Positions 25,156 through 32,916 of a DNA stretch of 64,000 bases are shown piece after piece. The stretch lies in NCBI GenBank assembly GCA_910586395.1, contig CAJUFX010000009.1, positions 44,240-108,239 on the forward strand. Direction: 5' to 3'. The first letter of the stretch is position 1, and every line of letters starts with the position of its first letter. The translations under genes and the position numbers were made by a program. Source of the stretch: an uncultured Bacteroidales bacterium (GTDB taxonomy: Bacteria > Bacteroidota > Bacteroidia > Bacteroidales > P3). Under the pieces are notes generated by a model. That model searched no databases and was not told the DNA's origin. It saw only the letters and a program-made list of their open reading frames with translations.

Positions 25156-25827
25156 TTAAGGCCGGATGTTGAATCCCAAAGAGACGATGGGATTGGCTAA
25201 TATGCTTTCGGCGGAATTGTTTAGATTCCAGAGAAGTTGCAGTTGCAGGGCGGCTTGTTCGCTGACCGGTTGGTTGTAGCCGAGGCCGACGAGCGGATAA
25301 GCCATCCAGCGTCTTTTGTCGTTGCCGGGGCGCGGTTGGTTGAGCCCCATCATTTCAACGTGTAGATAAACATATTTGATGGGATAGAAACGTGCGAAAA
25401 CGCTGCCGCCGTAAATGAAATACCGGCGGCGTTCGACACTTGTCGGCGTATAATAATTGTAAGCGAAATATTCGAAAGAAAACGATATACCCATCTTGAA
25501 CATGCGGTGAAACGTATAGCCGACGGTCGGGGCGATATCGATGGCCGTAAGTGAACCGAATTGAACGCCCAAATCGCCGCCGAAAAAGAAACGCCGTTTG
25601 TCGAAGCCTTTTTTATAGACGGTCTGGTCCTGCAACTGTTGGAATTTCGTCATTTCCGGGTCGGCCGTCGGAGGCGGCGTTTCGCGTGCGATACCGTCCC
25701 GCTCGTTCCGTTTGCTTTGGGATGGCGCGTTCTGTCCAAATTGGGCTTGGACTTCATGCAACGACAGGCACATCAAGAAAAGCAGGCCTATCCAACGGGT
25801 CGGATGGAAACGGGTCATATCAAACAT
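25156..25827 (-). CDS. Predicted outer-membrane beta-barrel protein
   Basis: Function not recognised. 223 residues, with a signal peptide whose hydrophobic run (LLFLMCLSL) ends near VQAQ. A polar stretch (residues 30-75) is followed by alternating hydrophobic strands: FFFGGDLGVQFGSL, VGYTFHRMFKMGISFSFEYF, and a final strand NPIVSLGFNIRP that ends in a hydrophobic-aromatic pattern as outer-membrane proteins do. Such small barrels in Bacteroidota are often of unknown role. The start could also be the ATG at 25818. It lies 81 bases downstream of serA on the same strand, beyond a terminator-like hairpin. Confidence 0.65.
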   Translation of the reverse strand: MFDMTRFHPTRWIGLLFLMCLSLHEVQAQFGQNAPSQSKRNERDGIARETPPPTADPEMTKFQQLQDQTVYKKGFDKRRFFFGGDLGVQFGSLTAIDIAPTVGYTFHRMFKMGISFSFEYFAYNYYTPTSVERRRYFIYGGSVFARFYPIKYVYLHVEMMGLNQPRPGNDKRRWMAYPLVGLGYNQPVSEQAALQLQLLWNLNNSAESILANPIVSLGFNIRP

Positions 25828-25837
25828 ATCGGGTTTC

Positions 25838-25872
25838 TATAAAATAAGGCCGCTCCGAGGTTCGGAACGGCC
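25838..25872 (-). terminator. Intrinsic terminator downstream of serA
   Basis: GGCCGCTCCGA (25848-25858) pairs with TCGGAACGGCC (25862-25872), with one mismatch, around a 3-base loop. On the minus strand a T-rich tract follows (TTATTTTATAG). It would end the serC-serA transcript before the barrel gene. Confidence 0.65.
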
Positions 25873-25908
25873 CTATCGTAAAGCCAAGACGCGTCGGGCG
25901 TCGGCTTT

Positions 25909-26823
25909 TTATTTGTTGACTTGGAACGTACGGTCGCCTTCTTTGAGGAATTTGACGATCTGCGTTGCAGAGGCCAAGCCGGCGTTAATGTTGGCTTCGG
26001 CCGTTTCGGCACCCTGTTTCTTGGGGGTCGCGAAATAGCGTTTCCCGAACTTTTCGGCCAATTCGGCGTGGTTGGCCGGCATGATGTCGGAGGCATACAT
26101 GAAATCTTCGCGTTCAGCCAACATCTTGGCCAAACCGGCTTCGTCGATGACTTCCTTGCGGGCTGTATTGATGACCATACCGTTCTTGGGCATACGGTTC
26201 AGGAGTTCGAAGTTGATCGAAGCGGCCGTGTCTTTGTTGGCCGGCAGGTGCAACGAAATGATGTCGCAGGTGCTGTACAGCTCTTCGGCGGAAGCCAAAG
26301 CCTTGATGCCGTCTTTTTCGATCGTTTCCTTGTGGCGGCAGTAGCCGTAGATTTCCATGCCCATGCCTTTGGCGATGCGCGCTACGTGGCGGCCTACGTT
26401 TCCGTAAGCGTGAACCCCCAGCTTCTTGCCCAGCAATTCGTGACCCGTACCCGGCGTGAATTGGTTGCGGTACATGTAAATCGCCATGCCGATCGCCAAT
26501 TCGGCTACGGCGTTGGAGTTCTGACCCGGCGTGTTCATCGCGACGATGCCTCTTTCCGTGCAGGCCGCGAGGTCGAGGTTGTCGTAACCGGCACCGGCTC
26601 TGACGACGATTTTCAAGTTTTTGGCGTGGTCGATGACTTCTTTCGTGACTTTGTCCGAACGGACGATCAAGGCATCGACATCGGCGACCGCCGTGTAAAA
26701 TTGTTGGACATCGGTGTATTTTTCGCAGAGTACCAATTCGAAACCGGCACCTTCAACGATTTTGCGGATGCCGTCCACCGCCGCTTTGGCGAAGGGTTTT
26801 TCCGTGGCAACTAATACTTTCAT
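25909..26823 (-). CDS. serA: D-3-phosphoglycerate dehydrogenase, short form
   Basis: It oxidises 3-phosphoglycerate to 3-phosphohydroxypyruvate with NAD, the first step of serine synthesis; the neighbour serC supports this. 304 residues, so no regulatory ACT domain. VVRAGAGYDNLDL carries the substrate-binding Arg, HAYGNVGRHVARIAKG the nucleotide-binding loop, and NTARKEVIDEAGL the catalytic Glu region. At the place where most family members have TPHxG with the catalytic histidine, this protein reads ATPKKQGAETAEAN, so that histidine is absent. Bacteroidales SerA proteins that I know share this sequence. It lies 89 bases after serC behind a hairpin. Confidence 0.9.
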   Translation of the reverse strand: MKVLVATEKPFAKAAVDGIRKIVEGAGFELVLCEKYTDVQQFYTAVADVDALIVRSDKVTKEVIDHAKNLKIVVRAGAGYDNLDLAACTERGIVAMNTPGQNSNAVAELAIGMAIYMYRNQFTPGTGHELLGKKLGVHAYGNVGRHVARIAKGMGMEIYGYCRHKETIEKDGIKALASAEELYSTCDIISLHLPANKDTAASINFELLNRMPKNGMVINTARKEVIDEAGLAKMLAEREDFMYASDIMPANHAELAEKFGKRYFATPKKQGAETAEANINAGLASATQIVKFLKEGDRTFQVNK

Positions 26824-26854
26824 GGTTTATTTGCTTTTTGAAATTTTAACTAAA

Positions 26855-26894
26855 AACGAGGGGGCTGCCCTCCGTTTGCGGAAAACCAGCCCCC
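26855..26894 (-). terminator. Hairpin between serC and serA, terminator or attenuator
   Basis: GGGGGCTG (26860-26867) pairs with CAGCCCCC (26887-26894); an inner TCCG/CGGA pair closes a CAAA loop. On the minus strand the stem is followed by TCG and five T residues. It would reduce readthrough from serC into serA. Confidence 0.6.
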
Positions 26895-26912
26895 ATGGAT
26901 GCAAGTCGGGAA

Positions 26913-27989
26913 TTAAGCGTTTTTCTTCGCGTATTCCTGCATGCAGTTGATCAAAGCCTGTACGCTTTCCTTCGGGCAGGCGTTGTAGATGGAGGCGCGG
27001 AAACCGCCCGTGGAGCGGTGACCCTTGATGCCCACCATGCCGGCGGCCTTGGCGTATTCGAGGAAGTCGGCTTCCTTGTCTTTGTATTTGTCTTCCATAA
27101 CGAAGCAGACGTTCATTCTGGAACGGTCGGCTTTGTCCTTGATCGTACCCTTGAACATCGGGTTGTTGTCGATTTCGTTATAGAGCATTTCGGCCTTTTC
27201 GATGTTCATCTTTTCGATGACTTTCAAGCCGCCGAGATCCTTGACCCACTTCAATGTTTCGTGCATCATGAAAATCGGGAATACGGGCGGCGTATTGAAC
27301 ATCGAACCGTCTTTGATGTGCGTGCGGTAGTCCACCATCGTCGGCAACGGACGTTCAACCTTGCCGAGAATGTCTTCGCGTACGATGACGACGGTAACAC
27401 CCGCGGGACCTACGTTCTTCTGGGCACCACCGTAGATAAGGCCGTATTTGCTGACATCTACGGGACGGCTCATGAAGTCGGACGACATGTCGGCCACCAG
27501 CGTGACGGGGCTGTCGATGTCTTCCTTGATTTCGGTACCGTACAGCGTGTTGTTCGTCGTGATGTGGAAGTAATCCACATCCGTCGGGATTTTCCAGCCT
27601 TTCGGGATGTAGTTGTATGTCGTTTCTTTGGAAGAGGCCACGATTTCAACTTCGCCGAAGTACTTGGCTTCTTTTGCGGCTTTGGAGGCCCAACCGCCCG
27701 TTTCGAGGTAAGCGGCCTTCTTGTTCAACAGGTTGAACGGCACATAGAGGAACTGCGTGCTGGCGCCACCGCCGAGGAACAAGACGTGGTAACCTTCGGG
27801 AATGTTGTAGAGCTCTTTCCACAAAGCCACGGTTTCGTCCATGACGGCTTGCCATTCCTTGCTGCGGTGCGATACTTCGATTACACCCATGCCGGTGCCG
27901 GCAAAATCCTTCAAGGCTTCGATACCGGCCTGCATCGCGGGCTTCGGTAATACGCAGGGACCTGCGTTGAAATTGTGTGCTACTTTCAT
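26913..27989 (-). CDS. serC: Phosphoserine aminotransferase
   Basis: It transfers an amino group from glutamate to 3-phosphohydroxypyruvate, the second step of serine synthesis. 358 residues starting MKVAHNFNAGPCVLPKPAM, with FLGGGASTQFLYVPFNLL in the PLP phosphate-binding part and YGLIYGGAQKNVGPAGVT containing the PLP-linked lysine. HRSTGGFRASIYNACP near the C-terminus is the substrate-binding segment. It is the first gene of the serC-serA pair, with a good promoter 79 bases upstream. Confidence 0.96.
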   Translation of the reverse strand: MKVAHNFNAGPCVLPKPAMQAGIEALKDFAGTGMGVIEVSHRSKEWQAVMDETVALWKELYNIPEGYHVLFLGGGASTQFLYVPFNLLNKKAAYLETGGWASKAAKEAKYFGEVEIVASSKETTYNYIPKGWKIPTDVDYFHITTNNTLYGTEIKEDIDSPVTLVADMSSDFMSRPVDVSKYGLIYGGAQKNVGPAGVTVVIVREDILGKVERPLPTMVDYRTHIKDGSMFNTPPVFPIFMMHETLKWVKDLGGLKVIEKMNIEKAEMLYNEIDNNPMFKGTIKDKADRSRMNVCFVMEDKYKDKEADFLEYAKAAGMVGIKGHRSTGGFRASIYNACPKESVQALINCMQEYAKKNA

Positions 27990-28067
27990 AACAGAGTTAT
28001 TTTAAAATGATTAATATGCTAAGTTCGTTATGTTTCCGTAAAAACGCATCCGCATACGTAAACAATG

Positions 28068-28098
28068 CAAACTTAGCCCAAATTTTCTAATTTTCAAA
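28068..28098 (-). promoter_or_regulatory. Promoter of serC
   Basis: On the minus strand: TTTG (28098-28095), 19 bases, TAAGTTTG (28075-28068). The leader to the serC ATG at 27989 would be about 70 bases. Confidence 0.7.
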
Positions 28099-28145
28099 GA
28101 AACCACCGTGATAAAAGAAAGTCTGAAATCTTTATGCCATTCGCC

Positions 28146-28176
28146 TTGCATAGACTTTCAACTTTCACTATCTTTG
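28146..28176 (+). promoter_or_regulatory. Promoter of the barrel-nth-lpxB gene run
   Basis: TTG (28146-28148), 20 bases, TATCTTTG (28169-28176), a perfect consensus match 51 bases before the ATG at 28228. Confidence 0.8.
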
Positions 28177-28227
28177 TCCTTTTGGCATGGGATATAAATC
28201 CGTAAGGGAAAATAAATTGAAAGGACG

Positions 28228-29022
28228 ATGCGGAATATGGACAAAAAAATAGCGGCGCTGTTTGTCGTCGCGTTGTGGATGGGACTGTCGCTGTCGGACG
28301 GGGCGGTGCGGGCGCAGGCGTTTAAATTGCCCGCGTTTACCTCTGAATTCGATTTGAAGTCGGAGGCGACGTTGAAAGTCGGGCCGGCCTTGCCGATGGG
28401 CGATTTCAAAAGTCTGCAAAGCACGGCGGGCCTGCCGCAAGGGGCGGGCATCGGGGTCTCGGCCGATTTGTCGTATCAATATTATTTCGTGCCCTATTTC
28501 GGTTTGGGGGTTGCGGTAGGGGCGCAGATCTTCGGTTACGATTTCAATACGGCCATAACGGAGACGTATCCCGGCAAGTTGCACAAGACCGGTTGGGAAG
28601 TTTATTCGGCCGGTTTGTCGCTCAACGTCCGTGTGCCGGTTATTTCCAAACTCTATCTGATCGGGCAGGTGCAGGGACGTTTCGGATTCATGCTCAGCCC
28701 CAAGGCGACGGCTGTAGAGAAGGTGCCCGTGCTCGATGCGACCGGCAAAAAGGTAGGGGTGGATCGTAATGTCACGAAAATCCTCCGTCCAAAAGACAAT
28801 CTGGATTTTCAGTTAGGGGTGGATTTCGGCCTGCAGTATCGTATCATCAAGAATTTGTTGGCACAGCTGACGGTTGAGTATCGTTATGGGGTGTTCGGCA
28901 ATTCGCATCGGAACACCGGGACCCCGCTTGACGAAATGCAGACATTGGCGTTCCGCTATTCCGCCCTGTCCATTCACCTCGGCGTGACCTACGCGTTCGG
29001 AAAAAAAGACGATGACCGTTAG
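28228..29022 (+). CDS. Predicted outer-membrane beta-barrel protein
   Basis: Function not recognised. 264 residues with a signal peptide (AALFVVALWMGLSL, ending near VRAQA). The mature part alternates amphipathic strands such as LKVGPALPMGDFKSL, GIGVSADLSYQYYFVPYFG and GWEVYSAGLSLNVRVPV, and ends LSIHLGVTYAFGKKDDDR; the VGPALPMGDF opening is common in Bacteroidota OMP beta-barrel families. It leads a run of six plus-strand genes that includes nth, lpxB and comEC, and overlaps the next barrel gene by 11 bases. Confidence 0.68.
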   Translation: MRNMDKKIAALFVVALWMGLSLSDGAVRAQAFKLPAFTSEFDLKSEATLKVGPALPMGDFKSLQSTAGLPQGAGIGVSADLSYQYYFVPYFGLGVAVGAQIFGYDFNTAITETYPGKLHKTGWEVYSAGLSLNVRVPVISKLYLIGQVQGRFGFMLSPKATAVEKVPVLDATGKKVGVDRNVTKILRPKDNLDFQLGVDFGLQYRIIKNLLAQLTVEYRYGVFGNSHRNTGTPLDEMQTLAFRYSALSIHLGVTYAFGKKDDDR

Positions 29023-29851
29023 ACGAATGAGAAATACGATTAAAAACAAGGGATACCGCTTGTGTCTGGGCTTGCTGATGCTTGGTGTGGCGGGATTGGA
29101 AGGCGGTCTGGCCGCCGGCTCTTTTTACGAATTGAAACGTTCGGACGTGGCTTTTCAGGTGGGCGCCTCCTTTCCGTTGGGGCAATTCGGCCGGACACCA
29201 TTCGGCCGCGTGGACCGGAATGCGCATACGTTGGATTACAACGGCGCCGGTATAGGCGTGACCTACGGCCTGGCGTTCGATTTTTTCGTGTTCAACGAAT
29301 ATTGCGGACTTTACATTACGTTTCAAGGACATTCCAATAAAACACAGGCGCCGGCCGAGGCTTTCGGTCCCGATCCGGCCACGGTTATGGGAAAACGGAC
29401 GTGGGAGACGGCCGAAACCGACAAGTGGACGGAGTTCATGGCCATGGCCGGCGGTACGTTCCGGTTTCCGTTGGTGGATTGGCTTGTCGCTACGGGACGG
29501 GTGGGCATCGGCTACGCGCACATGCTTTCGCCTTTTTACCGGGCGGCATCCGAGGACCGGCATGTCCGTTATACCTATGATTTCAGTTCCGGCTCCAAGC
29601 CGGCGTTCGGTTATACGGTAGGCCTCGGGCTTAAGTTTTTGGTGACGCGAGGTTTCCATATCGACATCAAGGCGGACTACATGGGCTCGACACCGTTCAA
29701 TTTCGCCAATATCGGCAGTGTGGTTTATATGGAAAGCCTGACAAAACCCGAAGACGGCAAAACGGAAGTCCGGGGGACGCAGACGGCCTATTCTTTCAAG
29801 GAATGTTTTCAGGTCGTGGATTTGAGTTTGGGTTTTACCATCGCTTTTTAA
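29012..29851 (+). CDS. Predicted outer-membrane beta-barrel protein, second of a tandem pair
   Basis: Function not recognised. 279 residues; a hydrophobic signal (LCLGLLMLGVAGLEGGLAAG) is followed by VAFQVGASFPLGQFG, which resembles the start of the mature upstream protein (VGPALPMGDF). Strands such as GIGVTYGLAFDFFVFNEYCG and the end VVDLSLGFTIAF, with a terminal phenylalanine, fit a small outer-membrane barrel. The ATG at 29012 overlaps the previous gene by 11 bases; ATG 29027 is an alternative. The two barrels may be diverged duplicates. Confidence 0.66.
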   Translation: MTVRRMRNTIKNKGYRLCLGLLMLGVAGLEGGLAAGSFYELKRSDVAFQVGASFPLGQFGRTPFGRVDRNAHTLDYNGAGIGVTYGLAFDFFVFNEYCGLYITFQGHSNKTQAPAEAFGPDPATVMGKRTWETAETDKWTEFMAMAGGTFRFPLVDWLVATGRVGIGYAHMLSPFYRAASEDRHVRYTYDFSSGSKPAFGYTVGLGLKFLVTRGFHIDIKADYMGSTPFNFANIGSVVYMESLTKPEDGKTEVRGTQTAYSFKECFQVVDLSLGFTIAF

Positions 29852-29862
29852 CGGCTGGCGTT

Positions 29863-30552
29863 ATGCGTAGAAAAGAATTGTACGAAAAGGTGTTTGCCTG
29901 TTTCGAGCGTGAGATGCCGGAGGCCGAAAGCGAATTGCATTTCCGGAATCCGTACGAATTGCTGGTGGCCGTCATGTTGTCGGCTCAGTGTACCGACAAA
30001 CGGGTCAATCTGGTGACGCCCGCTTTGTTCGAACGTTATCCGGATCCGTTTGCATTGGCGGAGGCCGAAGTGGCCGAGATATTCGGTCATATCCGTTCGG
30101 TTTCTTATCCCAACAGCAAGAGCGCGCATCTGTCGGGCATGGCCAAGCGGTTGGTGGCGGATTTCGGCGGCGAGGTGCCGCATACGCTGGAGGAACTGAC
30201 GAGCCTGCCGGGCGTGGGGCGCAAGACGGCCAATGTCGTCATGGCCGTGGCGTTCAATCAGGCGCGAATGGCTGTCGATACGCATGTTTTCCGGGTGTCG
30301 GCCCGCATCGGGCTGACGCGCGGTGCCAAAACGCCGTTGGAAACCGAGAAACAGCTCGTCGGATATCTGGCGGAGGATAAGTTGGGGCAGGCGCATCATT
30401 GGTTGCTATTGCATGGCCGTTACGTATGCACGGCCCGGAAACCGCATTGCGGGCAATGTTTCCTGACGCCCTATTGCGCCTATTATAAACGGGAGACGGG
30501 AAGAGAGGCGATAGATATGACCTCTCCGTCCGTGGTTCCGAATCGGTTGTAA
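29863..30552 (+). CDS. nth: Endonuclease III
   Basis: DNA glycosylase/AP lyase that removes oxidised pyrimidines. The ATG at 29863 (MRRKELYEKVFACF) starts 11 bases after the barrel gene; the frame extension to 29803 overlaps that gene. 229 residues. The helix-hairpin-helix is LPGVGRKTANVV with the catalytic Lys, followed by VDTHVFRVSARIG with the catalytic Asp. The iron-sulfur loop CTARKPHCGQCFLTPYC has the exact C-x6-C-x2-C-x5-C spacing. Confidence 0.96.
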   Translation: MRRKELYEKVFACFEREMPEAESELHFRNPYELLVAVMLSAQCTDKRVNLVTPALFERYPDPFALAEAEVAEIFGHIRSVSYPNSKSAHLSGMAKRLVADFGGEVPHTLEELTSLPGVGRKTANVVMAVAFNQARMAVDTHVFRVSARIGLTRGAKTPLETEKQLVGYLAEDKLGQAHHWLLLHGRYVCTARKPHCGQCFLTPYCAYYKRETGREAIDMTSPSVVPNRL

Positions 30553-30568
30553 CCTAAACGGAGGAAAC

Positions 30569-31726
30569 ATGAAATATTATATTATAGCGGGAGAAGCTTC
30601 CGGTGACCTGCATGGCGCCAATTTAGTGCGGGCCCTGGTGGTGCAGGATCCGGCGGCCGAAATCCGTTTCTGGGGGGGCGACGCCATGGCCGAAGCCGGC
30701 GGCGGAAAGGCGGTCATGGTCAAGCATTACCGCGATTTGGCCTATATGGGTTTTTGGGAAGTGTTGACGCATCTGCGCATCATCCTCGGCAATATGGCTT
30801 TCTGTCGGAAAGACGTGGCCGCGTTCAGGCCGGACGCCGTCATCCTGATCGATTATCCGGGCTTCAACCTGCGGATTGCCAAGCATCTGTTTCGTCAAGG
30901 CTACAAAATCTATTATTATATCGCGCCGCAGATATGGGCCTGGCATACGTCGCGCGTCAAACAGATCCGGCGTTACATACGGCGTGTGTATCCCGTGTTG
31001 CCGTTTGAACCGGCCTTTTATGCGAAACACGGTGTGGAGGCGACGTTTTTGGGGCATCCGTTATTGGATGCGATGGCGCGTTACCGTTTTTCAGACCCGA
31101 TGGCGGTATTGGCCGATGCGTCCGTCGGAGCCACGGCGGTCGCTGATGTGGCGAAACCGCTGATAACCATTATGCCAGGTAGCCGAAAACAGGAGATAGA
31201 GAAGATTTTTCCCCTTATGTTGGCGGCCACGCGGCATTTCCCCGAATACCGGTTTGCCGTGGCGGCCACGCGGCATTTGGATGGGACGTTGTATGCCCGC
31301 TATATGTGTGATTATCCGCATATCCCATTGGTCTATGACCGCGCTTACGATTTGCTTTCCGTTTCAGCGGCCGCCTTGGTCAAATCGGGGACGTCCACGT
31401 TGGAGACCGCTTTGCTGGGCATACCGGAGGTGGTCTGTTACAAGACCAGCGCGGTTTCGTATCGGATCGCGCGGTTGTTGGTTATGAACCGTATCCGGTT
31501 TATTTCGCTTGTCAATCTGATTATGGACCGGGAGGTGGTCAAAGAGTTGCTGCAAGGCGACCTGACCGAGGCGAATATCGTTTCCGAGTTGAATAAAATC
31601 TTAAAAAATCCTAAAATAAGGGAAAAGCAATTGGTTGATTATGAAGAACTCCGTGATAAGTTGGGCCGAGAGGGCGCTTCGGTGCGCGTTGCCGGTTCGA
31701 TTATAGCGGATCTTGAACGTATATAG
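30569..31726 (+). CDS. lpxB: Lipid-A-disaccharide synthase
   Basis: LpxB joins UDP-2,3-diacylglucosamine and lipid X to form the lipid A disaccharide, so the organism makes lipopolysaccharide. The 385-residue protein starts KYYIIAGEASGDLHGANLV, with the family's GEASGD motif, and continues with IDYPGFNLRIAKHL, YYIAPQIWAWHTSR, MPGSRKQEIEKIFPLML and LVKSGTSTLETALLGIP. It sits 16 bases after nth and is followed by a SpoIID-like gene after 3 bases. Confidence 0.95.
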   Translation: MKYYIIAGEASGDLHGANLVRALVVQDPAAEIRFWGGDAMAEAGGGKAVMVKHYRDLAYMGFWEVLTHLRIILGNMAFCRKDVAAFRPDAVILIDYPGFNLRIAKHLFRQGYKIYYYIAPQIWAWHTSRVKQIRRYIRRVYPVLPFEPAFYAKHGVEATFLGHPLLDAMARYRFSDPMAVLADASVGATAVADVAKPLITIMPGSRKQEIEKIFPLMLAATRHFPEYRFAVAATRHLDGTLYARYMCDYPHIPLVYDRAYDLLSVSAAALVKSGTSTLETALLGIPEVVCYKTSAVSYRIARLLVMNRIRFISLVNLIMDREVVKELLQGDLTEANIVSELNKILKNPKIREKQLVDYEELRDKLGREGASVRVAGSIIADLERI

Positions 31727-31729
31727 AAT

Positions 31730-32908
31730 ATGAGCATTATGAAAAAAATATTGGTTCGGTGCATGCTCTGTTGGTTCGTATTGTGGACTGGCAGCCGCGC
31801 GTACGCCACCGATTTGTCGGTTCGGATTTTTTCCGAGAAACAGTCGGCGGCCTATGTGTTTACAACGGCTTTAGGCGTTTATCATATTTTCGATTCCGAG
31901 GAGCAACGGTTGTTGGAATTGCAGGAGGATCAATCGGTGGTTTTGCGCGTGGAGGCGGAGAACATCGCTGTGTTGCAAGGCGATTCGCTGTTAGGGGTTT
32001 ATCCGTCTTTGTCGTTGGACGGCGAGGGCTTGAAAGCCATTTTCGCGGTTTATCCGGAAGGGGAAGCGGGCGAAGTGCGCTATTACGACGACCATTTGGA
32101 AGTGGGGGTGGAGAACGGCCGGCTGTTTTTGGTCAATGTCGTGAATGTGGAGAACTATGTGGCCGGTGTGACCCAATCGGAGGTGCGGAGCATTAGCGAT
32201 AAGTTGGCATTCTATAAGATACAGGCCATTATCGCGCGGACGTATGCCATCAACAATCTGCGGCGGCATATGAACGAAGGTTATCATCTGTGCGACGGCG
32301 TGCATTGTCAGGTCTATAAGAGCCGCAACAATACGCCTTTGATTCTGACGGCGACGGTACAGACGGCCGGCGAATTGATCGTGGATACGGCCGATCAGGT
32401 CATTACGGCTTCTTTTTATTCCAATTCCGGCGGCGAGACCGTGGCTTCGGAAGATGTGTGGCGTTACGAGATTCCTTATTTGCGTCCGGTGCGGGATACA
32501 TTTTCGTTGAGTATGCGGAACGCCTTTTGGGTCAAGGAGATGAGCCGTAAGGATTGGCTGGATTTTTTGGAACGTCAATATAATTATCCGGTCAAAAACA
32601 CGGTAATGCGCGATAGTGCTTTGTCGTTCAGGCAGATAAGAAGAAAAGTTTATTTTCCCAATCAGATACCGCTCAAAAACATTCGTCAGGATTTGAATTT
32701 GCGGTCCACTTATTTCTCGGTCTCCACGCAGGGAGATCAGGTGAAACTCACCGGTCGCGGCTATGGGCACGGCGTAGGCCTTAGCCAAGAAGGGGCGGTG
32801 CGCATGGTCGATTTAGGGTATTCGGTGGAAGACGTCGTGCGCTTCTACTATACCGGCGTTTCGATTAAGCACATGGATCAGCTTTCTATCGGCGATTTGA
32901 GCGATTGA
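31730..32908 (+). CDS. SpoIID/LytB-domain exported protein
   Basis: 392 residues with a signal peptide ending near RAYA. The SpoIID domain lies in the second half of the N-terminal 200 residues and beyond: VNVENYVAGVTQSEV, FYKIQAIIARTYAINN and GYHLCDGVHCQVYKS, then a C-terminal RGYGHGVGLSQEGAVRM. SpoIID of Bacillus is a lytic transglycosylase for denuded glycan; Bacteroidota do not sporulate, so a role in cell-wall remodelling is inferred. It begins 3 bases after lpxB and ends 8 bases before the ATG of comEC. Confidence 0.85.
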   Translation: MSIMKKILVRCMLCWFVLWTGSRAYATDLSVRIFSEKQSAAYVFTTALGVYHIFDSEEQRLLELQEDQSVVLRVEAENIAVLQGDSLLGVYPSLSLDGEGLKAIFAVYPEGEAGEVRYYDDHLEVGVENGRLFLVNVVNVENYVAGVTQSEVRSISDKLAFYKIQAIIARTYAINNLRRHMNEGYHLCDGVHCQVYKSRNNTPLILTATVQTAGELIVDTADQVITASFYSNSGGETVASEDVWRYEIPYLRPVRDTFSLSMRNAFWVKEMSRKDWLDFLERQYNYPVKNTVMRDSALSFRQIRRKVYFPNQIPLKNIRQDLNLRSTYFSVSTQGDQVKLTGRGYGHGVGLSQEGAVRMVDLGYSVEDVVRFYYTGVSIKHMDQLSIGDLSD

Positions 32909-32916
32909 CGCGCTTG

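Noticed and set aside
26895..27950. 351-codon open frame on the plus strand
   Set aside because: Antisense to serC, which is secure by its PLP motif.
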